Shown here piece after piece: positions 6,800 through 14,981 of a stretch of DNA of 64,000 nt. Every line of letters begins with the position of its first letter. The first letter of the stretch is position 1. Position numbers and translations under genes: made by a program. This stretch comes from Pseudomonadota bacterium. Lineage in GTDB: Bacteria > Myxococcota_A > UBA796 > CAJQPC01. The stretch is taken from positions 1-64,000 of the forward strand of contig JAAESX010000037.1 of the NCBI GenBank assembly GCA_024228935.1. The letters are read 5' to 3'. Under the pieces are notes generated by a model. It ran no database searches and was not told where the DNA came from. It saw only the letters and a list, made by a program, of their open reading frames with translations.

Positions 6800-8653
6800 G
6801 TGCAGTTCGTCGCCCTGCTTCTCGCAGTCGGAGCGCTGGGCGTTGCGCCGCCTTTGTTGTGGCTGACCCGACTCTCCGCTGGGCTGCGGGCGGCCCTCGA
6901 CGGCTTCGTGCTCGTCGTGGTCGCAGGGGTGGCGCTGCTCCACCTGGGGCCGCACGCCCTCCTCCACGGTGGAGTCGTGGCCATTGCCGGCATCGCGGTT
7001 GGCGCCTTGCTGCCGGTGGCCCTCCATCGGGCCGGCCGGAGCGGCTTGTGGGTGGCCTCTGCTCTCGGCGTACTCGGCGTGCACGCCCTGGTCGAGGGCG
7101 CCGCGCTGGGCCTGATGGACGCCAGTCTGAGCGTCGGCGTCGGAGCCGCGGTGGTGGCCCATCGGTTGCCGGTCGGGCTGGCGGTCGTCGCCGCCTCTCG
7201 AGGACTCTTCCAGGCCGGCGTCGTCCTGGCCGCGCTCGCCGGTCTGACCGTGCTCGGCTTCATCTCCGGTGACCTGCTCTGGGAGGCCATGCCGCACGCG
7301 GTCCACTCCCTCACCGAAGGAGCCATCGTCGGCGGTCTGCTGCACGTGGTGTTCAAGCACGGGCTGCCGGAGCCGGAGCCCGAGCCCGAGCCCGAGCCCA
7401 TGACCTTCACCCCCATGGCCCAGTCGTCCTCGATGGTGCTGACGACACCGCCGGTCCACGACCATGCGGAGTGCGGGCACCTGCACGACCACGCGCACCA
7501 CGACCATTCCCACCACCATGACCACGCAGGGGATCCTCGACAACGCCGCGCCAGCGCCATCGGAGCCGTGCTTGGGGTCCTCGCACTCACGGGTCTGGCG
7601 AGCGTGTCCGGTCAGTCCGAAGCCCTGGCGCATCTTCACGCCTCGGTCCGCGCCTTCGTCTCGTTGACCGTGACCAGCGCGCCGGCCCTGCTGGCGGGCT
7701 TCGTGCTGGCTGGCCTGGTCTCCTCCTTCCTCGACCCGGCCCGTGCGGGCTGGCTGTCGGGCGGGCGGTCCGGGTCCCAGGCCCTGCGCGGGGTTCTCTT
7801 CGGCCTTCCCTTGCCCGTCTGTTCCTGTGGGATCGTCCCCATGTACCGGTCCTTGATCCAGCGCGGCGTGCCGGTGGCCGCGGGCCTGGCGTTTCTGGTC
7901 GCGACCCCCGAGTTGGGCCTGGACGCCGTGCTGCTGTCCGTGCCGCTGCTCGGCGTCCCCCTGACCGTCGCTCGGGTCGTCGCCGCCTTCCTCGTCGCCT
8001 TCGTGGTGGCCGTTCTGGTCAGCGGCGCAGCGGGGTCGAAGGCCCCACCTCGCGACGAGCCGCCTCCTCCCGACCGTGACGCGAAGACCCGGCTTCGCGA
8101 GGGACTTCGCTACGGCCTGATCGATCTGGTCGACCACACGCTCCCCTGGATTCTCATCGGTCTGGTCCTGGCGGCGCTGGCCGAGCCGCTCCTCGACCAC
8201 GAGCTGCTGGCGACTCTGCCGCCGGTGGTCCAGGTGCCCCTCGCAGCCATGGTCGGCGTTCCTCTCTACGTGTGCGCGTCCGGGGCGACGCCGCTGGCCG
8301 CGGTGGCGGTGCACAAGGGGCTCTCCTCAGGCGCCGCCCTCGCCTTCCTGCTCGCAGGTCCGGCGACCAACGTGACCACGTTCGGCATCCTATCGGCCCT
8401 CCATGGACGGAAGCTGGCCCTTCAGTTCGGCCTCGCGCTCACCCTCGCGGCCGTGGGTATGGGGTGGGCGGTCGACATCCTCGGCGTCGCCGTTCCGGAG
8501 ATCGCCCACCCGGACCACGTGGACGACCACGGCCTCAACATCGTTGGGCTCGCCGCTGCCGTCGCGGTCGGTGGGCTGGCGGTGGCCTCGCTTTGGCGAC
8601 AGGGGGCTCGAGGGATGCTGGAGCAGGTCCTGCACCCGATCCACGACCACTGA
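6800..8653 (+). CDS. ZIP-like/His-rich/YraQ-type permease fusion (heavy-metal transporter), 617 aa
   Basis: GTG start after GAGGAGGGAC. Residues 1-185 are a ZIP-like transporter: GVHALVEGAALG and VVAHRLPVGLAVV match the paired metal-binding helices, and HAVHSLTEGAIVGG comes next. A Pro-Glu repeat (about 192-202) and a His-rich loop (DHAHHDHSHHHDHAG, about 228-243) link to a second half. That half is a SO_0444/YraQ (DUF318/ArsP) permease with the signature PVCSCGIVPMYRS (about residue 338) and a duplicated set of helices (ASGATPLAAVAVHKG, LAGPATNVTTFG). Fusing a ZIP uptake-type module to a permease linked to metal or oxyanion export is unusual. Direction and substrate are not fixed by sequence; zinc is likeliest from context. 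Confidence 0.82.
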   Translation: MQFVALLLAVGALGVAPPLLWLTRLSAGLRAALDGFVLVVVAGVALLHLGPHALLHGGVVAIAGIAVGALLPVALHRAGRSGLWVASALGVLGVHALVEGAALGLMDASLSVGVGAAVVAHRLPVGLAVVAASRGLFQAGVVLAALAGLTVLGFISGDLLWEAMPHAVHSLTEGAIVGGLLHVVFKHGLPEPEPEPEPEPMTFTPMAQSSSMVLTTPPVHDHAECGHLHDHAHHDHSHHHDHAGDPRQRRASAIGAVLGVLALTGLASVSGQSEALAHLHASVRAFVSLTVTSAPALLAGFVLAGLVSSFLDPARAGWLSGGRSGSQALRGVLFGLPLPVCSCGIVPMYRSLIQRGVPVAAGLAFLVATPELGLDAVLLSVPLLGVPLTVARVVAAFLVAFVVAVLVSGAAGSKAPPRDEPPPPDRDAKTRLREGLRYGLIDLVDHTLPWILIGLVLAALAEPLLDHELLATLPPVVQVPLAAMVGVPLYVCASGATPLAAVAVHKGLSSGAALAFLLAGPATNVTTFGILSALHGRKLALQFGLALTLAAVGMGWAVDILGVAVPEIAHPDHVDDHGLNIVGLAAAVAVGGLAVASLWRQGARGMLEQVLHPIHDH

Positions 8654-8674
8654 GCCACCGCCGTGACAGGCTGC

Positions 8675-8702
8675 GTGTACACCACCCTGAATCGAGTGTA
8701 CA
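8675..8702. promoter_or_regulatory. Two GTGTACA sites spaced two helical turns apart
   Basis: GTGTACA occurs at 8675-8681 and again at 8696-8702, a 21-bp step. The first is part of the palindrome GTGTACAC. Such spacing is typical of repeated binding sites for one regulator. The sites lie just after the transporter gene and before the radical SAM stub, with no gene start nearby that clearly uses them, so the role is uncertain. Confidence 0.3.
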
Positions 8703-8738
8703 GTGAGTCGTCAACTGCCGGAAATCATTGAGACTCCA

Positions 8739-8837
8739 TCAGTAGGTGCAATTGTTCCAGCTGCAGCCGATGGTGGCCTGGAGGATGAGGCTGTGGGCCT
8801 CGCTGGGGGGGCGGAAGAGCGGCATGTCGTAGCGCAT
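8739..8837 (-). pseudogene. Radical SAM gene stub (copy 2), first 32 codons only
   Basis: Reads MRYDMPLFRPPSEAHSLI, then GCSWNNCTY and a TGA stop where the third cluster Cys (TGC) belongs. It is clearly homologous to the stub at 1061-1168 at DNA and protein level, in the same orientation, about 7.7 kb away. Both lose similarity at almost the same base, next to CAGTA. The rest of the enzyme is missing. It lacks a good ribosome site. Probably a 5-prime gene remnant left by recombination. The bases between 8654 and 8940 hold nothing else I can support apart from the GTGTACA sites. Confidence 0.6.
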
Positions 8838-8940
8838 GGGGCGGTCTATCGCGTGAGCGACAGACCGACGCCAGGCCCATGGCTCGACTTCAGGTGCATC
8901 ACCGTCTGGCCGCCGCGCCCGGCAGAGAGACGTCCCAGCA

Positions 8941-9270
8941 TCAGAAGCCCTCGGAGTCGCCCTCTTCGAGCACCACCAGGAAGGTCCCCTGTTCGGTTGT
9001 GTATTCGACGCTCAGTTGGCCCTGCACCATCCGGACCTCACCCTCCAGGACGTCGCCCCAGGGCGAGAGGCCGTTCCATTCGAAGGACTCGCCGCCCCCT
9101 CCATCCTCGTGGTCCTCGACACGGATGTCCGCGATGGCCCAGGTCCCCTCGTCGGGCAGTGAGGCGACCTCGGGATCGCACTCGCAGCTCGGGCCGCAGC
9201 CGGAGACCAGGACGGAAGAGCCGAGCAGCAGGCCAGCGAGCGCCAGGCCGCGACGGGGGGAGCGCGTCAT
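8941..9270 (-). CDS. Small lipoprotein, 109 aa
   Basis: Begins MTRSPRRGLALAGLLLGSSV and reaches a lipobox-like LVSGCGPSCECDP, so the mature protein should be lipid-anchored with a Cys cluster at its N-terminus. The rest is an acidic beta-rich domain with TWAIADIRVED, a Gly/Asp run and a VEYTTEQGTFLVVLEEG ending. It overlaps the upstream gene by four bases (ATGA) and the two are surely co-translated. Family unknown to me; a cell-surface role is inferred from the leader only. Confidence 0.75.
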   Translation of the reverse strand: MTRSPRRGLALAGLLLGSSVLVSGCGPSCECDPEVASLPDEGTWAIADIRVEDHEDGGGGESFEWNGLSPWGDVLEGEVRMVQGQLSVEYTTEQGTFLVVLEEGDSEGF

Positions 9271-9614
9271 GGCGTACCTCCCTGCAGGCCGGTGTCGCCG
9301 GTGTCCTGCGCCTCGGCAGCCTCGCCGACAATGCGCACGTTGCGCACGGAGCCCTCGTCGTGGACCCGGAGCCACAGCTCGACCGAGGCCGGGGAATCGC
9401 CGACGCCAGCCGTCATCTTCGCCTTCCCTGCCCAGCGCTCGAGCTCCGCATCGGCGTGCTCACCCGTCCCGTCGATCTGGGTGAGGGAGGAGACGGTGTA
9501 GAAGCGCTCCTCGCTCACCCAGCTGGGGCACGAGCAGGCCCAGGCGACGGCCACCGGCGCCAGTAGAAGGCCGGATGCCCCTGCCATCTTGAAGAAGAAT
9601 GCTCGCCCGCTCAT
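9267..9614 (-). CDS. Secreted/lipid-anchored protein, 115 aa
   Basis: ATG at 9614 has GGAGG six bases upstream, which favours it over the ATG at 9626. The leader is Lys/Phe then hydrophobic (KMAGASGLLLAPVAVAWACS), with CSCP at its end as a probable lipidation or processing site. The mature region is hydrophilic (LTQIDGTGEHADAELERWAG, then VELWLRVHDEG) and ends in a Gly/Thr/Asp-rich tail. First gene of a two-gene leftward pair. The shared CxC-type N-termini of the pair suggest paired envelope proteins. I do not recognise the family. Bases 9627-9746 hold nothing evident. Confidence 0.7.
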   Translation of the reverse strand: MSGRAFFFKMAGASGLLLAPVAVAWACSCPSWVSEERFYTVSSLTQIDGTGEHADAELERWAGKAKMTAGVGDSPASVELWLRVHDEGSVRNVRIVGEAAEAQDTGDTGLQGGTP

Positions 9615-9746
9615 GACCGCCTCCATGGTGCTCGACTCAGCGGAGGTCCATGCAGAGATCGTGCCAGCCCGAAAGTCGAGGTTCGACCGTAACGCAGCCG
9701 TGTGACCACGACACGGGGATCCGGCGTGGAGACCATCCAGCGCCGT

Positions 9747-11057
9747 TCAGCCCTCCGGCCCAGGGCCTGACTCCCTCGCCAGAGGCCAGCGGGTCTCGAC
9801 CCTCAGGCCGCCGAGCTCGCTCCGACCGACAGCGACCGAGCGGCCATGGGCCTCGACGATCCGCTTGACCAAGGTCAGCCCCAGCCCGGCCCCCGCGCGC
9901 TCTTCGCTGTTGTCAAGGCGCACGAAGGGCTCGAGGATGAGCTGGTGTTGGTCCTCGGGGAGCCCGGCTCCGTCGTCTTCCACGGCGATGACCAGCGAGT
10001 CCGCCTCCACCACCGCCACGACGCGAACCCGCTGACGGGCGTGGGCACCAGCGTTGCTCAACAGGTTGTGGAAGACACGCACTACGGCAGCGCGCTCGAT
10101 GCGAGCGAGGGGTGCAGCGTGCTGAAGCCCGACGCGCTCGATGTTCAGTGCTGGACCAGACGGCGCGCTCGTGAAGGCATCCAGCGCCTCATCCACCACC
10201 TCGAACAGATCCACGGGCTCGGCCCTCACGCCATGGTCAGCTCGCACCATCGCCAGGACCGACGAGACCAGGTCCTCCAACTCCGTGAGCTCGCCATCGA
10301 GGCTCTCCAGCGCAGCCTCCCGGTCGCCCGGGGCCTCGGCCTCCGCCACGCGCTCGACGACGAAGCGGACCCGAGCCAGGGGGGTGCGAAGCTCGTGGGC
10401 GACGGTCTGCGGGACCAGCTCCTGCCACTCCACGACCTGCTGGATCCGCTCCGCCATCTCGTTGAGGGCTCGTGCGACCGGCTCCACGAGCCCGCCTCGA
10501 GGCACCTCGGCCCGCGCCTGGAGGCGTCCGTCCCGGAGGGCCCTCGCCGTGCCCGCGAGCTGACGGAGCTGTCGGGCCGGTGACCAGATCAGGCCGAAGC
10601 CCAGGGCGACGATGCCGAGCAGGAGCGCGAGGACGCTGAGCAGGTGCGAGGGTCCGGCCGCCTGGTCGTGCTCGACGAACAAGGCCACCGCATCCACCGA
10701 GACCGGACTCGCAGGGAGGGCGGCCAACACGCTCCAGTCCTCGTCCTCGTCCACCGACACGGCGAGCTCGATCCCGTCTTGTCGGCTCACGAGGGCGGAG
10801 GAGGAGCGCTGCCGCTGGTAGGCCTCCTCGGTGATCGGCACCACCGACACACCCAGGATGGACTCCAGCTCGAGGGCATCCTCGGGGGCCGGTTCTGCGG
10901 CGAGCGCCTCCCGGAGACGCTGGTGGGTGTACCCCGTCACGAAGGCGGCCTCTTCCCAGTTCGCCTCCTCCTCCTCGTAGCCCAGGTGCTGGACGCCCTC
11001 GTAGAAAGCCAACATGGCCAGGGCACCCAGGAGGAAGTGCAGGACGAAGCGCTTCAT
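9747..11057 (-). CDS. Sensor histidine kinase (RstB/OmpR-partner type), 436 aa
   Basis: Inner-membrane sensor. There is a transmembrane helix at about residues 5-20, a periplasmic region to about 140, and a second helix (LLSVLALLLGIVALGFGLIW). A HAMP segment follows (PARQLRQLAGTARALRDG), then HisKA with the phosphoacceptor box TVAHELRTPLARV (His near 220). HATPase_c motifs are VVRVFHNLLSNAGAHA (N), DDGAGLP (G1) and GAGLGLTLVKRIVEAHG (G2). All catalytic motifs look intact. Its start overlaps the stop of the upstream winged-helix regulator, the usual order for a two-component pair. That regulator has lost its phosphoacceptor domain, so this kinase may have no working local partner. Confidence 0.9.
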   Translation of the reverse strand: MKRFVLHFLLGALAMLAFYEGVQHLGYEEEEANWEEAAFVTGYTHQRLREALAAEPAPEDALELESILGVSVVPITEEAYQRQRSSSALVSRQDGIELAVSVDEDEDWSVLAALPASPVSVDAVALFVEHDQAAGPSHLLSVLALLLGIVALGFGLIWSPARQLRQLAGTARALRDGRLQARAEVPRGGLVEPVARALNEMAERIQQVVEWQELVPQTVAHELRTPLARVRFVVERVAEAEAPGDREAALESLDGELTELEDLVSSVLAMVRADHGVRAEPVDLFEVVDEALDAFTSAPSGPALNIERVGLQHAAPLARIERAAVVRVFHNLLSNAGAHARQRVRVVAVVEADSLVIAVEDDGAGLPEDQHQLILEPFVRLDNSEERAGAGLGLTLVKRIVEAHGRSVAVGRSELGGLRVETRWPLARESGPGPEG

Positions 11058-11450
11058 GGCCGGAGTTCGCCGACGAGGAGGTAGCCCTGACCGCGCACCG
11101 TCCTCAGCAGCTGAGGAGCGCGGCCGCTGTCACCGAGCTTCCGGCGAAGACGGGAGATGTACTGGTCGATGCTCCGATCCAGGCCGTCGTGGGGACGCCC
11201 GCTGAGCACGAGGCTCAGGGAATCGCGGGACAGCACGGTACCGGCGTGCTTCGCAAGATGGACGAGGAGCAGGAACTCCGCGTCGGTCAGCGGGACCTCG
11301 ACGCCGTCCCGGGTGAGCTCCCGTCGTCGCGGATCGATCTGGAACGCGCCGAGCTTCAGCGTCCCATCGGCATCCAGCGGCCTCGAGGCTCGCCTGAGCA
11401 GCGCGTGGATGCGAGCCAGCAGGACCTTGGGTCGCACCGGCTTGGCCAGG
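11054..11450 (-). pseudogene. OmpR-family response regulator, receiver domain lost
   Basis: The surviving protein is the last turn of a receiver domain (YLAKPVRPKVLLARIHALL, containing the conserved Lys) plus a complete winged-helix Trans_reg_C domain (LTRDGVEVPLTDAEFLLLVH, then DQYISRLRRKLGDSG and LRTVRGQGYLL). The phosphoacceptor Asp and the first roughly 100 residues are absent. Upstream the frame continues without a stop into the start of an FG-GAP lipoprotein: NGD of that protein is followed directly by YLAKP. The join lies near 11450-11458, where both genes would carry GGCGAC-like sequence. As it stands the product is unregulated or non-functional. A real deletion and an assembly join are both possible. 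Confidence 0.75.
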
Positions 11451-12072
11451 TAGTCGCCGTTGAGGTCTGCGGTCGCCACGCTGGCGCCGAACTGGGCCCC
11501 GGTCTTCCCGTCGGAGGCCTCCGACTCCTCCTCGTAGGAGCCCAGGGGCTCCAGCATGGGATCGACGTAGACCGGCCAGGAGGCCTGTTCCGTGTCGAGC
11601 AGGATGCGCAGTCCCTCAGCTCCTGCCTCCATCCGTGCGGGCACGGCCGCGCCCGAGTCGTCCCAGGCCTTCAGGCCTTCGTAGCGCCAGAGGCCCCCTC
11701 GCTCCCGGCCAGAGTGGCTCCCAGTCCGCTGGCGTCGATCGAGACCAGCTCGCCGTCGAGCCGCAGGTCCAGGCTGCTGCCGCCCGAGCAGGGGGCTCGA
11801 AGGGTCCACCCGTGCTCCAGGCCGACGTCGGTCGCAGCCCACCACTCGGTCAGCTCACCGTGCAGGAGCTCGAGGCGATCCGGGGCCACATGGAGGGCGG
11901 CGCCGTCCAGAGGCGAGGAGCCGCAGGCGACGGTGGCCACGCCCAGCTGGTCACCGGCGTGCTGCACGACCAGCCCGTCCGGGCTCAGGCGGGCACGGAG
12001 CGGGCCGTCGAGGGCGACCGATTCGGCGCGGCAGCCGACGAGCAGGCAAAGCAGTCCGAGTGCGTGGCGCAT
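11451..12072 (-). pseudogene. FG-GAP/integrin-like lipoprotein, 5-prime fragment with frameshift
   Basis: Starts MRHALGLLCLLVGCRAESV, a lipoprotein leader. The N-terminal beta domain runs in one frame to ATLAGSEG, then continues one frame over as LWRYEGLKAWDDSG and VYVDPMLEPLGSYEEESE. It ends at the first FG-GAP repeat (GAQFGASVATADLNGD), where it joins the regulator fragment. The frame changes at a run of five C (11694-11698). One more base there would restore one continuous protein with the domain order I know from myxobacterial FG-GAP proteins. The gene is therefore both frameshifted and missing its beta-propeller. The homopolymer lesion could be a sequencing error; the truncation is less easily so. 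Confidence 0.7.
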
Positions 12073-12203
12073 TGGAGCCTCCAGCGCAGATTGTAGGAGA
12101 GCGCTCGGGCACTTTCCGCGCGAGCCCCTTGAACGCCGGCCGCAGTCCACCCGCTCCTGACGGACGCGGTGCTCCAACGCGGCCAGACGGCTAGAAGGGC
12201 CCC

Positions 12204-13982
12204 ATGGCCTACTCGTCCCTCAGAGCATGCGTCGACGACCTCGAGAAGAACGGACACCTGGTCCGCATCGCCGAGGAGATGGACCCCGAGCTCGAGATGG
12301 CCGAGATCCATCGGCGCGTCTTCGACGCGTCGGGGCCGGCGCTCTACTTCGAGCGCGTCAAGGGCAGTCCCTTCCCGGCCGTGAGCAACCTGTTCGGGAC
12401 CATGGACCGGGTGCGCTTCATGTTCCGGGACACGATGGAGGCCGTGAAGAAGGCCGTCCGTCTCAAGGCCGACCCGACCGAGGCCCTGCGCGATCCCTTC
12501 GAGTTCATCGGCACCCCGTGGACCGGGCTGACCAGCCTGCCGATGAAGGTGGGCTCGCCGACGGTGCTCAAACACACCACCAGCCTCGGCCAGCTGCCGC
12601 AGATCCGCTCCTGGCCGATGGACGGCGGGGCCTACGTGCTGCTGCCGCAGGTGCTCACCGAGGACCCCGACAAGCCCGGGCCGATGGGCACCAACGTCGG
12701 CATGTACCGCGTCCAGATCAGCGGCAACGAGCTGGACGGCACCAACGCCGGCTTGCACTACCAGATCCACCGCGGCATCGGCATCCACCACACCGCCGCC
12801 CTGCGACGAGGCGAGCCGCTGCGCGTGAGCATCCACGTCGGAGGCCCGCCGGCCCACACCTTCGCGGCCGTGATGCCGCTGCCCGAGGGGCTGTCCGAGC
12901 TCATCTTCGCGGGCATGCTGGGCGGCCGCCGCTTCCGCTGGGGACGCGCCGGCGAGCACTTCGTCTCCTCGGACGCCGACTTCGTCATCGTCGGCACCGT
13001 GGACACCGAGCTCACCCCCGAGGGGCCCTTCGGCGACCACCTCGGCTACTACAGCCTCACCCACGACTTCCCGCTGATGAAGGTCGAGGCCGTCTACCAC
13101 CGCCCGGACCCCATCTGGCCCTTCACCATCGTGGGACGTCCTCCGGCCGAGGACAGCTGCTTCGGCGCGCTGATCGGCGAGCTGGTGCGTCCGATGGTGC
13201 CGGTCAGCCTGCCCGGCGTGCACAAGACCCACGCGGTGGACGTCGCCGGCGTGCACCCGCTGCTCCTGGCCATCGGCAGCGAGCGCTACGTGCCCTACGG
13301 CGCCACCCGGACGCCGCAGGAGCTGCTGACCCAGGCCAACGCCATCCTGGGCTTCAACCAGGCCAGCCTGGCGAAGTACCTGATGATCACGGCCATCCAG
13401 GACGCCCCCGACCTGGACATCCGCGACATGAAGGGATTCCTCGGGCACGTGCTGTCGCGTCTGGACCTGCGCCGGGACCTGCACTTCCAGACCAAGACCA
13501 CCATCGACACCCTGGACTACTCGGGCACCGGACTGAACGAGGGCTCCAAGGTCGTGCTGGCCGCGGCCGGACCGCCGATTCGCAGGCTCGGCACCGAGAG
13601 CCCCATCGAGGCCAAGGTGGTCCTGCCCGGTGTCCTGGTCCTCGAGGGCGAGACGAGCCAGGTCGTCGAGCGCCTCGAGACCCACCCCGCCTTTCGCGGC
13701 CAGGACACGCCGTGGCCCCTGGTGGTCGTCGTGGACGACGTGGACGAGATCCAGCGCCTCGAGGACTTCCTGTGGGTCACCTTCACCCGCAGCAACCCCA
13801 GCCACGACCTGTTCGGGGTGCATGCCAGCGTCGAGCACAAGCACTGGGGCTGCGACGGCTCCCTGGTCATCGACGCCAAGGTGAAGCCCCACCACGCGCC
13901 GCCGCTGGTCGAGGACCCCAAGGTGACGGCACGGGTGGACCAGCTCTTCGCGAAGGGCGGGCCGCTCCACGGCATCCTGTGA
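12204..13982 (+). CDS. ubiD: UbiD-family prFMN-dependent decarboxylase, 592 aa
   Basis: Aromatic-acid decarboxylase of the UbiD family, which uses prenylated FMN supplied by a UbiX-type enzyme. The N-terminus MAYSSLRACVDDLEKNGHLV is typical. Family signatures follow: TNVGMYRVQISG, HYQIHRGIGIHH, ELTPEGPFGDHLGYYS (containing the catalytic Glu/Arg region), and a C-terminal CDGSLVIDAKVK. At 592 aa it is longer than enterobacterial UbiD (about 500), as in other deltaproteobacterial members that act in quinone synthesis. It is cytoplasmic and transcribed alone. No ubiX or other quinone gene is in the window, so ubiquinone, menaquinone or another aromatic substrate cannot be chosen. Confidence 0.9.
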   Translation: MAYSSLRACVDDLEKNGHLVRIAEEMDPELEMAEIHRRVFDASGPALYFERVKGSPFPAVSNLFGTMDRVRFMFRDTMEAVKKAVRLKADPTEALRDPFEFIGTPWTGLTSLPMKVGSPTVLKHTTSLGQLPQIRSWPMDGGAYVLLPQVLTEDPDKPGPMGTNVGMYRVQISGNELDGTNAGLHYQIHRGIGIHHTAALRRGEPLRVSIHVGGPPAHTFAAVMPLPEGLSELIFAGMLGGRRFRWGRAGEHFVSSDADFVIVGTVDTELTPEGPFGDHLGYYSLTHDFPLMKVEAVYHRPDPIWPFTIVGRPPAEDSCFGALIGELVRPMVPVSLPGVHKTHAVDVAGVHPLLLAIGSERYVPYGATRTPQELLTQANAILGFNQASLAKYLMITAIQDAPDLDIRDMKGFLGHVLSRLDLRRDLHFQTKTTIDTLDYSGTGLNEGSKVVLAAAGPPIRRLGTESPIEAKVVLPGVLVLEGETSQVVERLETHPAFRGQDTPWPLVVVVDDVDEIQRLEDFLWVTFTRSNPSHDLFGVHASVEHKHWGCDGSLVIDAKVKPHHAPPLVEDPKVTARVDQLFAKGGPLHGIL

Positions 13983-14063
13983 GGCCTTCGCCGGGCTGGT
14001 CTGGATAGAGACCGACTGAAGGACGACAGCCAGGGTGGCGCGGACAGCGCTGGAGGTACGGCG

Positions 14064-14912
14064 ATGCAGGTGCTCGAGCTCTCGAACCACACGACCGGGG
14101 TCGGCTACACCCGGCGCGCCGACGAGGCCCTGGCACAGGACTGGACCGCGTTGGCCGCGGCCCTGGACGCGATGGTGTCGAACCTGTCCGCGGCAGCCCC
14201 GGGCGAGTGGGTGGTGTTCGCCAGCCCGCTCGAGGAAGTCGACCGGCTGAACCAGCCGGCGCGCCTGCTCGGAGTGTGGTTCTCAGGCCCATCGGACCAG
14301 CTCACGGACAGCGCTTGGTACGCCGCGGCGGAGCCCTTCCGGGATGGTTGGAACCACGAGGGTCAGCAGACGCTCGACCAGGGCACACCGTTCCCGGTTC
14401 GCGCCGCCTTGGGGGGAGTCCCGCATGCCCTGCTCCTTCCTGGCGAGGAGCCCGGCGGATGCGTGATCGCGCTGGCGCTGGGACAGGACGGCGAGGCCAC
14501 GTTCGTCGCCGCAGCCGCCGCGGGCTCGCCCGTCGTCTCGGCCGTCCGCAGCGCGCCTCCCCCGGCGGAGACGCCGACCTCGGCCCATCTGCTGACGCTC
14601 GTCGTGTACCAGGCCGCGGTCGCGCTGGTGTCGGTCGGGCTGCCGGCCGCCGACGTCATGCGCCAGTTCGAGATGGACGCCTCGCCTCGGCTGATCCGAG
14701 ACCTGGGAGAGCTGCCGGATCGACCGTCCGCGCTGGCTGGAGCGCTGGTTCCCTACCTGGCGTCGCCCGCCGACTACCTCGACGAGCAGGAACGCCAGGT
14801 CGCCATGAACGCCTGCCTCAGGCTCCTGCGCTCGGCCGGGGAGCCGTCTGAGGCCGGTCTCGGCGTTGCGCGTCGGTTCGCGGCGTCCCTGGGGGTCGAG
14901 CTCGATCTGTGA
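14064..14912 (+). CDS. Hypothetical protein, 282 aa
   Basis: ATG preceded by GGAGG at ideal spacing. Soluble, Ala-rich protein without signal peptide. The N-terminal half contains MQVLELSNHTTGVGYTRRAD and ASPLEEVDRLNQPARLLGVW; the C-terminal half is helical (VVYQAAVALVSVGLPAADVM, then YLASPADYLDEQERQVAMNA). The back half looks like a compact helical bundle, the front half like a mixed alpha/beta sensor-like domain, but no signature motif is visible. It follows the decarboxylase after 81 bases on the same strand, so co-transcription is possible. I do not assign a function. Confidence 0.7.
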   Translation: MQVLELSNHTTGVGYTRRADEALAQDWTALAAALDAMVSNLSAAAPGEWVVFASPLEEVDRLNQPARLLGVWFSGPSDQLTDSAWYAAAEPFRDGWNHEGQQTLDQGTPFPVRAALGGVPHALLLPGEEPGGCVIALALGQDGEATFVAAAAAGSPVVSAVRSAPPPAETPTSAHLLTLVVYQAAVALVSVGLPAADVMRQFEMDASPRLIRDLGELPDRPSALAGALVPYLASPADYLDEQERQVAMNACLRLLRSAGEPSEAGLGVARRFAASLGVELDL

Positions 14913-14981
14913 CTCAGTCCCGGTAGTCCACGATGGTGTCGGGGTCTCCGGCCCACACCAGCTCGATGGTACTCCGAGACG

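Noticed and set aside
11694..11698. Programmed frameshift at the C-run
   Set aside because: No slippery heptamer or downstream structure is obvious, and the downstream product is itself truncated; mutation or sequence error is simpler.
14914..14967. Leftward tail encoding IELVWAGDPDTIVDYRD then stop
   Set aside because: Only 17 codons; reads like the end of a gene but too short to call a remnant.
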